A stretch of DNA of 64,000 bases. It comes from Neostapfia colusana. Lineage: Eukaryota > Streptophyta > Magnoliopsida > Poales > Poaceae. The DNA is taken from positions 39,375,760 to 39,439,759 of the forward strand of contig JASWHV010000010.1 of assembly GCA_030760725.1 (NCBI GenBank), read 5' to 3'. Each line of letters begins with the position of its first letter. The first letter of the stretch is position 1. The position numbers were made by a program, and so were the translations under genes. Below, one piece after another: positions 1-11,370 of the stretch. The notes below the pieces were generated by a model. That model worked only from the letters and a program-made list of their open reading frames with translations, had not been told where the DNA came from and did not search any database.

Positions 1-1812
1 ATTTTCAGAATTTCTCTGAAATTGTTTAGCTCATATCTTCAGCTAGGAACCTTCAAATTAAGTGCGACCCACTCCATTAGAACCCTCTGAAAATCTAGTT
101 TTTAGAAATTCATGGCTTGCTCCATGAAAATCCCTAGAACACCCTAAGAGCAACAATTAAGGTCAAGTACATAATTATTTGTGGAGATCTCAAATGAGCT
201 TTGCTGCAAATGAAACTTGGCCAAGTCTCTTTTTAGGTTGTAACCAAACCACAGTAAAAAGTTCAGAGTCATTGGGTCTGTCTAGTAAGACTTATAGTCT
301 TCACAAGTTTAAAGTCAATTCAAATGCATTTAAAATGATACATATACATGCTATCTCATGTAGTCGCTAAGGTTGAGGAGGAACCCGAAGTCTTAGACTT
401 CATCACTCCGGAAGAGCAGCTAGCCTACGACTAAGAGCAGCAAGGCAAGCTCCGGTTTGCATTACCCTTTTTATAAATTTTTATTGTTTTGAGAACTTAC
501 TTTGAGCACCACTTACTTCTTCCATTAGGGTCTTGTTTGAAACCCAAATGCATAGCCAAGAAAACCCTGGGTTGGGATTAGGTTTGAAAACCTCGTTAGC
601 TACTGCAATGCTAAGACAGTGTAGGATTCGGTACAAGTTGAGTAATTGGAACTACTCGGGAGAATAGGCTAGAGGCACATTGCTCGGGTAAAGATAGCAA
701 ATGAAACACAAGGCAAGAAAAATGAGACCGAGTGGAGAGTAAGGGCAGCAGGACTTTGGAGCCTGGGTGCTATAGCTCCGCTTGTGTCGATTCAGGACAG
801 AGCCGTGTGCGGGCCTGTTCAACAAGCTAGAACAGTACCGAAGGCCTAGCGGCTACATGGGAACCGGGAAACGGATGTAACTCGGGTAGCTGGGTGTTGA
901 GGCATAGCTGGTCGTTCAGATGGTAGGCTGAGAGCTCGAGGTGTAAATCTGCTGGTGACACTGTGGATGCGCGCGCAGAGACCTTTTGCTTGGGACGATT
1001 GGACCGGTTCAACATTTGGCTGACGGGTGAAAGGTGGTTGCATACGACGTCCGTGATGGTTCCCGTAGGCAACATCGAGTACGGGCGTACGTGACGGGTT
1101 ATTCGGGTGACCCTGCAGGTATAAATCGATTATAATCGCCGTCCCTCACGGTCAGTGAGTACCACTTGTTCACTGTACCGTGACATAGAAAGAACAGGAG
1201 ATACATGTTAAAAGTTTGCTGATTTGAAAGTTATACTTTTGCTTGTTAATGTCTTGTTGTAGCCTAGAGGTAATTAATATTCTTTTCAACTTTGGGCAAA
1301 GTACATAATAGAAATGTGTTTCTTGTTTGATTGCGGCTCTCTCATGTTCCTTAGTGTAAGGTTCTCCACAACCTGCTGCTAAAACATTGAACGTAAGGTT
1401 CAAATAATTAGGCGAGTCCTTTGCAAGCTATTCACCTCATGTACCCTATACCCATCATGTAGAAGTTTCATGTATAGGAGAGACGGGTCAGTATTGCTGA
1501 GCCATCGTGCTCACTGCTTGTGTTTGAAGCTTTTGCAGAGGCCTATGAGGAAGGGACTCCCGAGGAGGAGGCGGAACAACAGGAGGGGAACCCCATCGAG
1601 TGGGAGTCGTGCACGCCATCATGTTAGTGTGTGTGCGTGCTATCGAGGACACGTTCACGGGCTGAACGTGAACTCAATGCATAGTCTACGTCCATGAGTG
1701 TAGACGGAACATATTTTGTTGTACAAATGTTCATAAACCTGTTTATGTAATAAAACTTTGCTTCCGCTTTGTATCTTTTATGTGTGTTATCCGGTGCTGT
1801 GCAATGCAGCAC
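1..1812 (+). mobile_element. Diverged LTR-like fragment (Gypsy-type), 3' part
   Basis: No supported coding region. The stretch shares a series of short landmarks, in the same order, with the minus strand of the 7209-11365 insertion: CTCCGGTTTGCATT near 450, TTTCTTGTTTGATTG near 1320, TTAGGCGAGTCCTTTG near 1408 and AGGAGAGACGGGTCAG near 1476, the last two followed by similar sequence. It ends in an A/T-rich tract with AATAAAACTTTGCTTCCGC near 1750, a composition common at the 3' end of grass Gypsy LTRs. I read it as the 3' part of a related LTR in plus orientation, with its 5' part outside the window. The right boundary is uncertain: it could be near 1812 or extend to about 1855. The family is not identified. 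Confidence 0.5.
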
Positions 1813-1855
1813 ACCTCAGCGTGATCCTGGCTCGACAAGGCCGTGGGGTCGTGTC

Positions 1856-3012
1856 AGGTTCGCCAAGACAGATGCTTTTGTAGATCGAGCATTTTCATTG
1901 TCAAATGCCGATAAGGTGCAGTGCCCATGTATAAAATGCCGGAATACCAAGTTTTTGGACAAAGTGGAACTTCCGATACATTTGTGTCGAAATGGTTACA
2001 CGCCATGTTATGAGGTCTGGACCTTTCATGGCGAGATAGCTTCTAAAGCTGTACAAGAAGTGGAAGAGGACATTGATTATATTACCGGGGATGATAGGAT
2101 GGATGAGATGCTAGAAGCTATACAACCAGACCTTACGGAGGATCCACCTACAATGGAGGTTGAAGCGTTCTTTGAAAGGAAGTGAACACAAGGAAGTGAC
2201 CCTCCTCACTTTCATGACTAGACTTATGGCAATTAAGTCTAAGTATTTCTTCTCTAATAACTGTTACAGCGACCTCATCAAATTGATCAGCGATATCCTT
2301 CCACGGCCGCATAAAGTGCCTAAAGTTATGTATCACATGAAGAAGCTGCTTTCGGGTCTCGGTATGAAATATGGGAAGATTGATGTGTGTCCAGACAACT
2401 GCATGTATTTTCTGGAAAGAACATGCGAAAGAGAAGAAATGTTTACAATGTGGTGAATCGAGGTATGTTGAAGTCGTTAATGAAGATGGTGAAAATGTTA
2501 TGACAAAAGTGGCACGTAAGCTGCTTCGATATTTACCAGTGACACCTCGCTTGAAGCGTTTGTTTCTTTTGAAAAAAAAACTGCCAGACACATGAGATGG
2601 CACAAGGAAGGTGTACGTCAGAACAAAGAAGTCATGGCGCACCCGTACGACAGTAAGGCATGAAAGGCGTAGGACCGGTTTGATCCAGAGTTCGGCCGTG
2701 ATGCGAGAAATGTTCGGATTGGATTTGCGACAGATGGATTCTCGCCGTTCAGTAAAACGCTTCACCGTAGTCCTGTTGGCCTATCATTATTATTTCGTAC
2801 AATCTACCACCGACCCTCTGTATGAAGTATGAGTTCATGTTCTTTAGCCTCATTTTACCTGGGTCGGATCATCATGTGTCACGTCTGAACGTGATGTTGA
2901 AACCGCTGATTGAAGAATTGAAAATGTTGTGGACAGGAGTTGAAGCGTACGACAATTACAAGAAGCAGTGATTAATCCTTCAAGCTTCTTATTTGTGGTC
3001 CGTCCATGATTT
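1856..3012 (+). pseudogene. CACTA transposase remnant (TNP2-like)
   Basis: The start (1856-2184) matches the transposase-associated domain of plant En/Spm proteins: a VQCPCIKCRN cysteine cluster, then HLCRNGY and the YEVWTFHGE block. From about 2220 to 2595 the TNP2 (Transposase_21) core follows in shifted frames: KVMYHMKKLLSGLGM, YGKIDVCPDNCM, WKEHAKEKKCLQCG and KLLRYLPVTPRLKRLF. After 2590, MRWHKEGVRQ, FGRDARNVRIGFATDGFSPF and SASYLWSVHDFP-like pieces appear (the last near 2979-3012). At least two frameshifts and several stops break it, and the protein stops well short of a full transposase, so the C-terminal half is deleted. Such proteins bind element ends and catalyse excision; this copy cannot. 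Confidence 0.82.
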
Positions 3013-3039
3013 TCCGGTAAGCCAAGACTTCATAAGTAA

Positions 3040-4151
3040 GTCCACGAGGGCTCGAGCCTGTAGAGGAACAGACGGCCAGCACAACTACGGCGGTGATGGT
3101 TACGTGTGTATGGCTAAACGCATGGTAAGTATATTTTAATGTTCGTTCATGTGTTGATAATATATTTCTTCAACTAACACGTTTCTATTGGAGCGAGAAA
3201 CCGGTCAGGAGCCGACACCGACCGAGGTTTGGAAGAGAGGTCACAGGGGAATTGACCCTTCCCTGGATCGGCAGTGTAGTCAGGTCGCGGCCGACCGATT
3301 GGTAAGTTTTCAAAATTCACCAATTTAATTATAAGTAATAGTAGTATCAACACACTTGCATCATTTCTTTTTTTAGGAAAATTATGCGCAGGAGGTGAAG
3401 AAGATACACGGCGAAGGCTACGATTGGAAAAATGCGCCAATCGATCCTAGAGCCGTGTACGCAAGCAGCGGCAGGAAGGCCCATGGATGGTGATTTGGTC
3501 AACTGTTTCATTTTCTAAAACTTCCTTCTTCTACTTATTATTTTTCTATATTTCGTAGGTTTGCCATTTTTTATGGAGTTGCCGACTCGAGGGTGGTGCG
3601 GCCTTGGAGAGACATTCTATCGTCGAAGGCTCCGCCCGTTGTGCCGTCGAGTGGCCGTATATCACAGAGGGACATGGAGTTCCGTTCCATGGAGGATAGG
3701 CTTGCGCATACCCAAGAGGAGCTCGACAGGACAAGGGCCGTCCAGGAGTACCATGCCAACCTCATGGCCTAGATGCAGGCAGCAGTGGAGGTAAGTAATT
3801 TAAATTACTGTATTTTAAATTTTTAACATTTCAGTAATATACATGTGTTCTAATATGTTGCAATGACAGGCTTTAGCTTGACAGAGTGGCGAGGAGCTCC
3901 CGTTTCCTTCATGGCCGCAGCCACCTCAGGCGTCCTTGTCATAGCCGCCCCCAGCACATGTACAAATGGCGAGAGATAGAGAGAAGGGAGAGAGGGATGG
4001 GGAGAGGGACAACAGAGTGACAGAGAGAGAAGGGAGAGGGGATGGGGAGAGGGACAACGAGAGCGAGAGAGAGACGGGAGAGGGGGATGGGGAGAGGGAC
4101 AAGGAGAGGGAGAGAAAGAAGGGAGAGGGGGATGGGGAGAGGGACAACGAG

Positions 4152-4195
<44 letters not shown>

Positions 4196-4560
4196 GAGAG
4201 GGGGATGGGTAGATGGACAACGAGAGCGGGAGAGAGAGAGAGAAGTGAGAGGGGGATGGGGAAAGGGACAACGAGATCGATAGAGAGAGAAGGGAGAGGG
4301 GGATGGGGAGAGGGACAACGAGAGCGAGAGTGAGAGAAGGGATAGGGGGATGGGGAGAGGGACAACGAGAGAGAGAGAGAGTGAAAGAGGAGTACTGAGA
4401 GTGAAAGAGAGAGAGAGAATGCATGAGACATATGTAACTTTTATTTACTTTACAGGGTTCACCGACGGAGGCGTAGACTCCATCTCCGCAGCTACCGGCA
4501 CCGGGAGGGACGCGCGAAGAAGACGTTCATGGCTCTGGAGGTATTCGTGAGGGGAGTGTG
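3040..4560 (+). pseudogene. CACTA second ORF remnant (Ptta/En/Spm family), multi-exon
   Basis: Exon-like blocks resemble the plant transposase Ptta/En/Spm family: TDGQHNYGGDGYVCMAKRM (3070-3125), ERETGQEPTPTEVWKRGHRG (~3190-3260), ENYAQEVKKIHGEGYDW (3376-3430) and RFAIFYGVADSRVV (3559-3600), followed by a coiled-coil block rich in E, R and Q (3665-3790). Splice-like borders sit between them: GTAAGT at 3125, GTAAGT at 3302 with AG at 3374-3375, AG at 3557-3558, GTAAGT at 3791 with AG at 3868-3869, and AG at 4454-4455. One in-frame TAG lies in the coiled-coil exon at about 3770. The last exon-like block is interrupted by the GA-rich minisatellite. The role in the family is accessory to transposition; this copy looks decayed. 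Confidence 0.65.
3962..4425 (+). repeat. GA-rich minisatellite
   Basis: About ten irregular units of roughly 45 bp, each carrying GGGAGAGGGGGATGGGGAGA and GGGACAACGAGAGCGAGAG in variant form, with a pure (GA)n run at about 4152-4190. It lies inside the CACTA second-ORF remnant, between a splice-like AG at 3868-3869 and another at 4454-4455. Long open frames on both strands (R/E/D-rich on plus, S/L/P-rich on minus) follow from the low-complexity repeat and are not genes. Confidence 0.93.
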
Positions 4561-4704
4561 TAGCCGAGTGTTTTTAGATTTTCTTGTACTTTATTAATGA
4601 ACCGTCGAATTTGTGTATTGTATTGTTTTGTATGTGTGAATGCCTGTATCATTTGTCTCGGCTGGCAACTAGGCCAGGGCAGCTAACTTCTGTTTTTTTT
4701 AAAT

Positions 4705-5127
4705 AAAAACCATAACTTATGACGGCCTGTATACAGGCCCTCATCAGTTAGCCCATGTTACTTATGACGGCTGCTGGAGCCGTCGTAAGTAAGCCCAAAT
4801 AACAAATTGATGGCTCGGACCTAACCGTCGTAAGTAACATGGTTACTTACGACCGACGGGTTTCAGGCCGTCGTAAGTGATATGGCCCAGCCCACCACGT
4901 GGCCCAGACTCTTACACACGACGTCTACAGGCCGCCGTCGTAAGTTGCAGAACACCATCGTAAGCTGCCTAACTTACGACGGCAGCCATCATAAGTTACT
5001 TAACTTACGACCAATCGGCTAAAAATCATTATAATTGGACTTAAACAATCATAATTAAGCTCATTACGACGGCTTAGACCTTACTTACCGTTTTTAGCCA
5101 TCGTAAGTGAGTCGTATTGCTGTAGTG
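4705..5127 (+). repeat. CACTA 3' subterminal repeats and terminal inverted repeat
   Basis: A short motif, (A/C)TTACGACGG, or its complement CCGTCGTAAGT, occurs about fifteen times in both orientations between 4708 and 5110, often in head-to-head pairs that could fold (for example 4770-4790 and 4827-4870). The end reads GTATTGCTGTAGTG at 5114-5127, the reverse complement of the CACTACAGCAATAC terminus of CACTA elements. Such subterminal repeats are the known binding sites of the TNPA-type accessory protein. Confidence 0.9.
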
Positions 5128-5471
5128 ATGGTATAGTATTATGTATCAACTCAGCGTTATGGAAGAATATATGAAACAAATGGTCAGTTTTTGCATGTTT
5201 GTCACATGAAGATAGGTCTAAACCGGACTTTTGATTGAGAAATATGTAGCTCTGAAGAATATTTTATTTGTTTTGATCAAAGAAAAAGGGTATAGAATAT
5301 CCTTGACACGAGTTCTTGACCATGTATTTCAATGATGATATTGCAAAGTATATACATGTATTTCTGAAACTTGATGAAACATGTAAATATGATGGACCAT
5401 ATATTGTCAAACTGGTAGATTTTGAAATTGAAGGAAAAATATCATTCTGCCATTATATTTTTCATAACTTT
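5128..5471. other. Unassigned A/T-rich spacer
   Basis: Between the CACTA 3' end and the Copia-1 target duplication. I see no ORF of note, no repeat and no RNA gene. Together with 19127-19780 it was continuous before Copia-1 inserted. Confidence 0.6.
5467..5471. repeat. Copia-1 target-site duplication, left copy (ACTTT)
   Basis: ACTTT directly precedes the LTR start TGTAGGATC and is repeated exactly at 19127-19131 after the other LTR. This ties the two distant LTRs to a single insertion despite the 4.1-kb insert between them. Confidence 0.93.
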
Positions 5472-6070
5472 TGTAGGATCGAAGTACACGTGTAAAGCTA
5501 CCAGAGGGGGGTGAATGGTAGATAAAAACTTTTCAGCGGAAGCAACAAAACACCCCTCAGCAGAAAACCGATCTGTTAAAGAAACCGTATGTGCGACTAA
5601 TCTAAACGTGTTCAACTGTGAAAAAACTAGTATATATTGTAGAGAATCAAGTCACGAAGACGTCACAACAAGAATCATGAAAATCCGTTGAGAGAAACCC
5701 ATGTTACGATCGAAAGATCGAACAAAGGTCAATCTGTCCTACGCGAGAAAAACAGTTATGGAATACTGCAAAGAAACTCGTGTAGATCAGAAACCACAAA
5801 TTAAATGACCGTGAAATTTTCACATATGATAGATATTGAAGTTATGAAGGCAACCCAAAAAGAATCTCATCAATTGGATCTGTAAAACTCGAGTTATGAT
5901 AAAACCACCGAAGCAAGGTAGTGCTGAACTGAAACTCGACGAGAAAAACTTGTCTGAAACAAGTCTGACGAACAAGGCACGAAAGTTCCTTTAGAATACG
6001 AATTTTATTTATCAAAACACAAGAGGAACAGCTCCAAAGTCGTGTACCACAAGCTCTGTCCGCCCTTGCT

Positions 6071-6077
6071 TATATAA
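6071..6077 (-). promoter_or_regulatory. TATA box of Copia-1 3' LTR
   Basis: Minus-strand TTATATAAGCAAGG; the same box is conserved in the other family LTRs at 18029-18035, 42967-42973 and 62784-62790. An AATAAA lies about 70 bp downstream, which fits a short R region. Confidence 0.7.
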
Positions 6078-6856
6078 CCAGCCCTAAGGCCAACCCAATT
6101 CAAACTAGGACTCCTACTCCTACTTGGATTCAAACTGTAACTTTCCAATGCTGCTCAAGACTCTTCTATACGCAGATAGAAGCAATCTTAAGACTTCCAA
6201 ACACCTTAGGAACGTCCCAAACATTTCTAAAACAACTCAACTTCATGTCCCACACACAATCCTATCATAACAAACTCAAAACTTTCCATATTTGAATCAA
6301 ACACGACTCAGCCGCAGCCTGAGTCAATAACCTAGTCGGTTGAACATTTCCGACAAATTCTTTACGTCCACATCTCTTCATCACGCCTTGGAACCATGCA
6401 GTCACGTCCATGCACTCCTTGCACGCGTGCAAACATCTTCCAACGACGTCCAAGATACCTTCATATGCATTATTCTTGATTCAAACATACTGCGCAACCT
6501 CCCGATCAACTCAACCACAATTCCTCTCGAACATGGTTGTTGAACCTCATCTTCTCCCTAAGACTAGTTCAATGGATCCCGTCACCAGCCATGTCTTGAA
6601 CTCAAGCAACACCTGCACATGAATAAACAATACTTCTGAGAACAAGTCCTCGACTTGACTCTCGTTAGTTCTGTAACTACATCTTACGTGAGCACCTCAC
6701 ATAAGCATGTTGTAAACCATAGCAAAATGATATCAGCCATAACAACCAAAACACACCAAAAACTTAGTAAAATAATACTAAGAAAACTTTCCATAAAAGT
6801 AAAGCAAGTTCGAAACATTGCAAGTTAAAAGCAGAACCATTGCAATCAAGCTCCGA

Positions 6857-7136
6857 ACCTTACCAAAGCTAACCGGACCTTGAACCGGAGCATACCAAAG
6901 CTAGTCGGACCCAGTGCCGGAGCTTACTAAAGCTTAGTCGGACCTAGTACGGAACTTACCAAAGCTAGTCGGACCTAGCACCGGATCTAGCAAAAACAAG
7001 TCGAACCTAGCCAAAATAAGTCAGACCTAGACAAAGCAAGTCGGACCTTACGTCGGACCTTGCCGAAGCTACCCAAAACAAGTCGGACCTATCGTTGGAC
7101 CTTGCAGGGGCTCGGACCTAGAGTCGGACCTTGTTA
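6857..7136 (-). repeat. Short-unit tandem repeats in the SIRE LTR U3
   Basis: About twelve variants of AGTCGGACCTAG-x-ACCGGAGC, spaced 20-35 bp. The same array appears at about 18805-19045, 54970-55145 and 63565-63740 with different unit numbers. It lies 70-350 bp inside the LTR start, upstream of the TATA box, in the expected U3 enhancer position. Confidence 0.85.
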
Positions 7137-7208
7137 AAAAGGTGTTTTGGTAGTATTCAAAAGTTTTATCGTCAAAGCCAATGTGTTCAGCACACATAGG
7201 TATCACAT

Positions 7209-10200
7209 TGACTACTTTCTTTGTAAATACTTTACATCAAGTAACTACAGAGGAAGTCTATATCAACTCACGTCAAATAACTAAGAGCACTCGAGATGAA
7301 GTCCAGCCCGCGGACTCCTCTCGCTAGCAACACGAAGACAACAGCAGCGCTGGGTTCTCCCTGTGTTAAACGACTCGGAAGTCTCCGAGTCTCACCGGAC
7401 AACCTTCTTTTCAGCGTCGATGCTAACCTGCAAAACCACTTATATAGCAAGCGTGAGCACATAGGCTCAGCAAGTCTGACCCGTCTCTCCTAAACAAGAA
7501 ACTCTACATGCACGACGGTTGCAATTGGGTCGGCTAGATTTGCACAAAGGACTCGCCTAAAGTTGATCCTTAACTTTCAGTATTTTAAGCCTCATTGTGC
7601 GGACCTTGAGCCGAAAGCATCGCAACTCCACAATCAAACAAGAAACGCTTTGTTGCGATGCTCCTTGCACAAAGTGAAAGTAAAGTTTAATGAGCCGATC
7701 TCTGAATCAATCATGGTTGAAATACAAATTACATCACAGTCTTATCAAGTTCAAAAGATAACCAGTTTCAGTTCTTACTACGTCAAGACACAGTGGGCAA
7801 GTATGCTCATATAACCGCGAGCGATGGTGATTCGAATCAGTACACGTCCGGACTACACAACACGTACACCCGTACTCCGAGTTGCCGGCAGCAACCTCGA
7901 CTGACGTTGTACGCGGCCACCTTTCCCAAGATCTTCCATATTGGACGCAGTCCAACTGCCCTGAGTACGCAAGCTCCCTCAAGGTACATACCCGCGGTGG
8001 TTTGTTCTTAAGCGAGGTACCTCCTGCTACCCTGACGCCGAAAGCCTAAGGCAGTTGGAAAAGTTCCACTATGGATCTCCCAAGGTACATCGGTTTCCTG
8101 GGTCCCATATAGCCAGTATGCGCCCGGTACACAACTCAAACTTGTCCAACAGGGCAAGTACGGACGGGCCTTAACCAACACAGGCAGGGCTATGCACGCA
8201 CGGCCTGCAACCTGCTGCATCTAAACCACCCTGCCCGGTCTCCATTTCTTATGTGTGTACTTTCCTCATCTTTTCTAAATTGGACCCGTTCCAAGTAAAC
8301 TAGCCCTAAACTCGGGAGTAGCTTCCAACCACCCGACTTCTACCGTACCTTTCCTACTAACATTTAGCATAGCTAAATCCACTCGAGGAGGTGCTATTCT
8401 ACCCTTTCTCTCTTAGGTATTTCGGGTCATGCAAGTGGCGTTTTCAATATCATCTAGACTTAATGCAATCAACGATGCAAAGCTATGATCTCTAAAATGA
8501 AAATGCTTTATAAAACTGTTCAAATGCAAACCGGGGCTTTCCTGTTTTGCAGGTGACTAAGGTTACAATCAGTTAGTGACGATCACTTGGAGCTTGATCA
8601 CTTGTTTTCTTCCCTCCTTGATCTTCATTTCAAGTCCTTCTCACCTTCTTCACGTATATGCTACACGATATGATCATGCATATGTATTTAATTGAAAAGC
8701 TTTTGCTAGTAAGATCTAATGACAGTTTTAAAACTGGAACTCTGTTTAAGAATTTGAAATGACACTGGTGCTAGTGGTTTGGGTTGGGTTTAAACACTAT
8801 GATCAAGTGTTGCGTGCCTTTCCCACTTAAGTGTTGATCACCTTAATAGGTTACCTAAGACAGTGGTGATCGAGAGCTCCAATGGAGCTGGGAATTTTCA
8901 TGTGAGTTCCTTGTCACAAGAAAGTCCTCTGGACCAAAATTTAGCACTTTTCATGGAGTGGTTTATTCAGAATAATTATCTAAGTGTTGAATCAAAGATG
9001 AATTAATTCTGAGGTAACATCCATATTCAGAATAATTATCTAAGTGTTGAATAATTATCTAAGTGTTGAACCACAATTTCAATTATAGTTCATAGTGTCT
9101 ACATGAATTTTTCTAGGATTTTTGGAGCTAAGAATTTCCGAGAACTGAATTTACAAGTTTTGGGAATTCTCTGAAAATGTTTCTGTATTCATTTGAACAC
9201 AGAAACTTACAATCTGAATTCTCCTGACCAAATCAACTCCAAATGAGCTGAAACTTTTACAGGAGTCTAAGAACACTCTAAAGAATGTTTTGGTAAAATT
9301 TCGGGATTTTTGGATAAACGAAACTCCCTCTAAAATTCTTTTGCTGAAAAGCTTTAAAGAATTTTCTAGAATTAAATAAAGACTTTCATACAAATTGGTT
9401 GCATAATTGGATATAGTTTGTCAATCTGACCCTAACCCAATTTGAATCACTAAATTTGGATGTTCCTAGCAACAGTTATGCTCTTCTAAAGTTTGGGGAA
9501 AAATCTGGGATTTGAATAAAATCGGGAAAAGATTAAACCTGACTGTGGGACCAGGGGCATGTGTCAGCTGCTGAGGGAGTGCCACACGGGGTCACAGGGT
9601 CATTTCCCGTGCTGTCACAGCTGATCCCGCGCCACAGAATATCCAGCCCGCTCCCCTGAGCCGCTGACAGGCGGGACCGGCGAGGTCTTCTTCAACCTCG
9701 CGCTCCCGCGTGATCCTGCCGCCGGGCTCGCCGGAGAAGCTCCGGAATCGGTCGTCCGGCCACCCCTGACGCTGAAACTCGCCGCCAGCCCCTAATTCAA
9801 CACGAGGAACACGCTGATGGGGTTTTCTCGAGCTGGCAGGGCCCCCAAACTAGCCCGCGACGGTGCAACGGTTCGGACGAAGTTCGCCGACGTCGCCCTG
9901 ACGCCCTAAGCCTTCTAGGCTTCGGTTTCCAAGCTCTAGAGCACCGGCGGACGCTAGGAATCATCGACATGGAAAGGAAATAGCTCGGAGATGGCTCTAA
10001 CTTAGGGTTCACCATGCACCCGCACCTTCCCGCCATAGCCGCCTTCGGAAAGCTTGAAATTGCACCGTGCACAGTGTGTTTCATGCGAGGTTTCAAAAGA
10101 GATCTGGTGCGCCCTCAAGTGTAGCCCGTGTGTGCGAAGTTTCGTCGTGTCTAAACAACAATCGATCAGGAATTTTGCAGAATCATACCGGAAGGTTGGT

Positions 10201-11365
10201 TTACACCGGCCGGAGTGAATCCCCGAAATTCGTCGGCCAGAGGCGGAGACAAGCTATGTGCTTCGGGTGGAAGCTGCACGGAGCTACTGCGCGTCCAAAA
10301 GTGGCCTTGCGCGGTCGTGAAAAGCTCTGGAGGAGGCTGTCCACGGGAGCACGTCGCCGCCGGGGTGTTCGGCCGCCGCGGGAACTCGATGTTCTCGGCG
10401 TAGAGGGCACGAACGCAGTTGGCGATGGATCGAGGAGGTCGAGGGGTCTACGGTGGTGTGGTTTTGCTGCTCAGAGGCGCTGCTCACTTGAATTGCCCGA
10501 GCTCCCGAGTGATCGAAGAGGGGCGGCCGCGTTTCAGTCTTTCGGTGCAAGGGAAAAAAGAAACAGCGCCGTGGCTTCGGTTAAGAGGCGGGAGAGGGAG
10601 TGAGGCGGTAGCTGCCGACGTCCAGCAGCTCTCCAGCGCGAAGGGGAGCCAGCAGGAGGTGGCTGCGGCCGAGCTCGGTGTCGAGTGGAGAGGAATCGGT
10701 CTCGGCCGTTGCTTCGCGTGGGAGGAGAGCAAATGAAGACTGTGGACTGAAGATCTTTTGCAAATTTCAGTGCTCCCAACGACATGTGGGTCCCATATGT
10801 TAGTCCTCCTTATCTCTTCTAAAATATCTCCCAAATTTGACTATTCATGGAATTCAATTGTGGAAGTTTAAATCTGAGAGGCATTTGGATAATTGGGCAA
10901 GTTTTATCCAAATTCAAATATGCATTTGAATTCTTTGTCATTTAAAGTCCATTTTGGAAAATGGGTTACAAATCATTTTCATAAATCATGAAACTTTGCA
11001 CACCCCCTAATATGGACCCAAGGAACTCAATTATGAAATCTGATTTTAAAGTTGACTGCTGCAAATGAGATTTCCAGCACAACATTATTGAATTCCATTG
11101 TTGCTCTCATTTGAATTTGAGTTTGAACAAATTGTTCCAAATCTGATTTTTTTGTTTTCTCACACATATGGGAACTTCCCATCTTTGTTTTAGACCCCTC
11201 TAGGGTTCCAAGTTCTCAAATAAACATTTTACTTGTGTGAAGAAAACCCTCATGAGTGTTATCACATGTGGGAAAAAGTTTTAACAAGTCCCAAATTTCA
11301 CTCATATGAAACAAAACTTTTGCAAACAAGAGTTTCTTTGTATTCACATTTTTGGGACCTTTACA
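7209..11365 (-). mobile_element. Solo LTR-like insertion (4.16 kb) in Copia-1
   Basis: Inserted exactly at the junction of the Copia-1 3' LTR (ends 7207) and its polypurine tract (11371). Ends are TG...CA (TGACTACTTT at 7209, ACCTTTACA at 11365), with near-identical 5-bp flanks CACAT (7204-7208) and CACAG (11366-11370). I see no PBS, PPT, gag or pol, and no second copy of either end inside, so a large solo LTR is the simplest reading. The minus-strand 3' half (lower coordinates) resembles the fragment at 1-1812. A G+C-rich block (about 9540-10740) sits between A+T-rich flanks. A large non-autonomous element is the alternative. Confidence 0.65.
9540..10740. other. G+C-rich block in the 4.16-kb insertion, no supported gene
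   Basis: Overlapping ORFs of up to 178 aa occur on both strands here, as expected from G+C-rich DNA with few stops. I recognise no domain, and the predicted peptides are basic and low in complexity. Similar G+C-rich blocks occur near the promoter of large Gypsy LTRs, such as the block in the Gypsy-2 LTRs of this window. Confidence 0.5.
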
Positions 11366-11370
11366 CACAG

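Larger units (their letters stand above)
1813..5127 (+). mobile_element. CACTA (En/Spm) DNA transposon, 3' portion, degenerate
   Basis: Three kinds of evidence agree: fragments of a TNP2-like transposase (1856-3012), fragments of the second En/Spm ORF (3040-4560), and a 3' end that reads CACTACAGCAATACGAC on the minus strand (ending at 5127), preceded by clustered subterminal repeats. CACTA elements move by cut-and-paste and leave 3-bp target duplications. I do not see the 5' CACTA terminus in the window, so it is outside, deleted, or removed by the LTR-like fragment at 1-1812. All coding parts are broken, so the copy is not autonomous. Confidence 0.8.
5472..7207 (-). repeat. Copia-1 3' LTR
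   Basis: On the minus strand the LTR begins TGTGATACCTATGTGTGC and ends CTTCGATCCTACA. It matches 17434-19126, 62182-63816 and the split copy at 42366-43348 + 54556-55221 over its length. A TATA box lies at 6071-6077. A short-unit repeat array lies near its 5' (high-coordinate) end at about 6857-7136. ORFs inside are spurious. Confidence 0.93.

Noticed and set aside
1..360. A coding start at 179 (63 aa).
   Set aside because: Short, no domain, inside an A+T-rich LTR-like fragment.
3850..4431. Long overlapping minus-strand ORFs rich in Ser, Leu and Pro (up to 193 aa).
   Set aside because: They come from the GA-rich minisatellite being open in all three frames; no domain.
10067..10834. A 178-aa plus-strand ORF and minus-strand ORFs of up to 116 aa as a possible gene.
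   Set aside because: G+C-rich LTR block with frames on both strands, no recognised domain, basic low-complexity composition.
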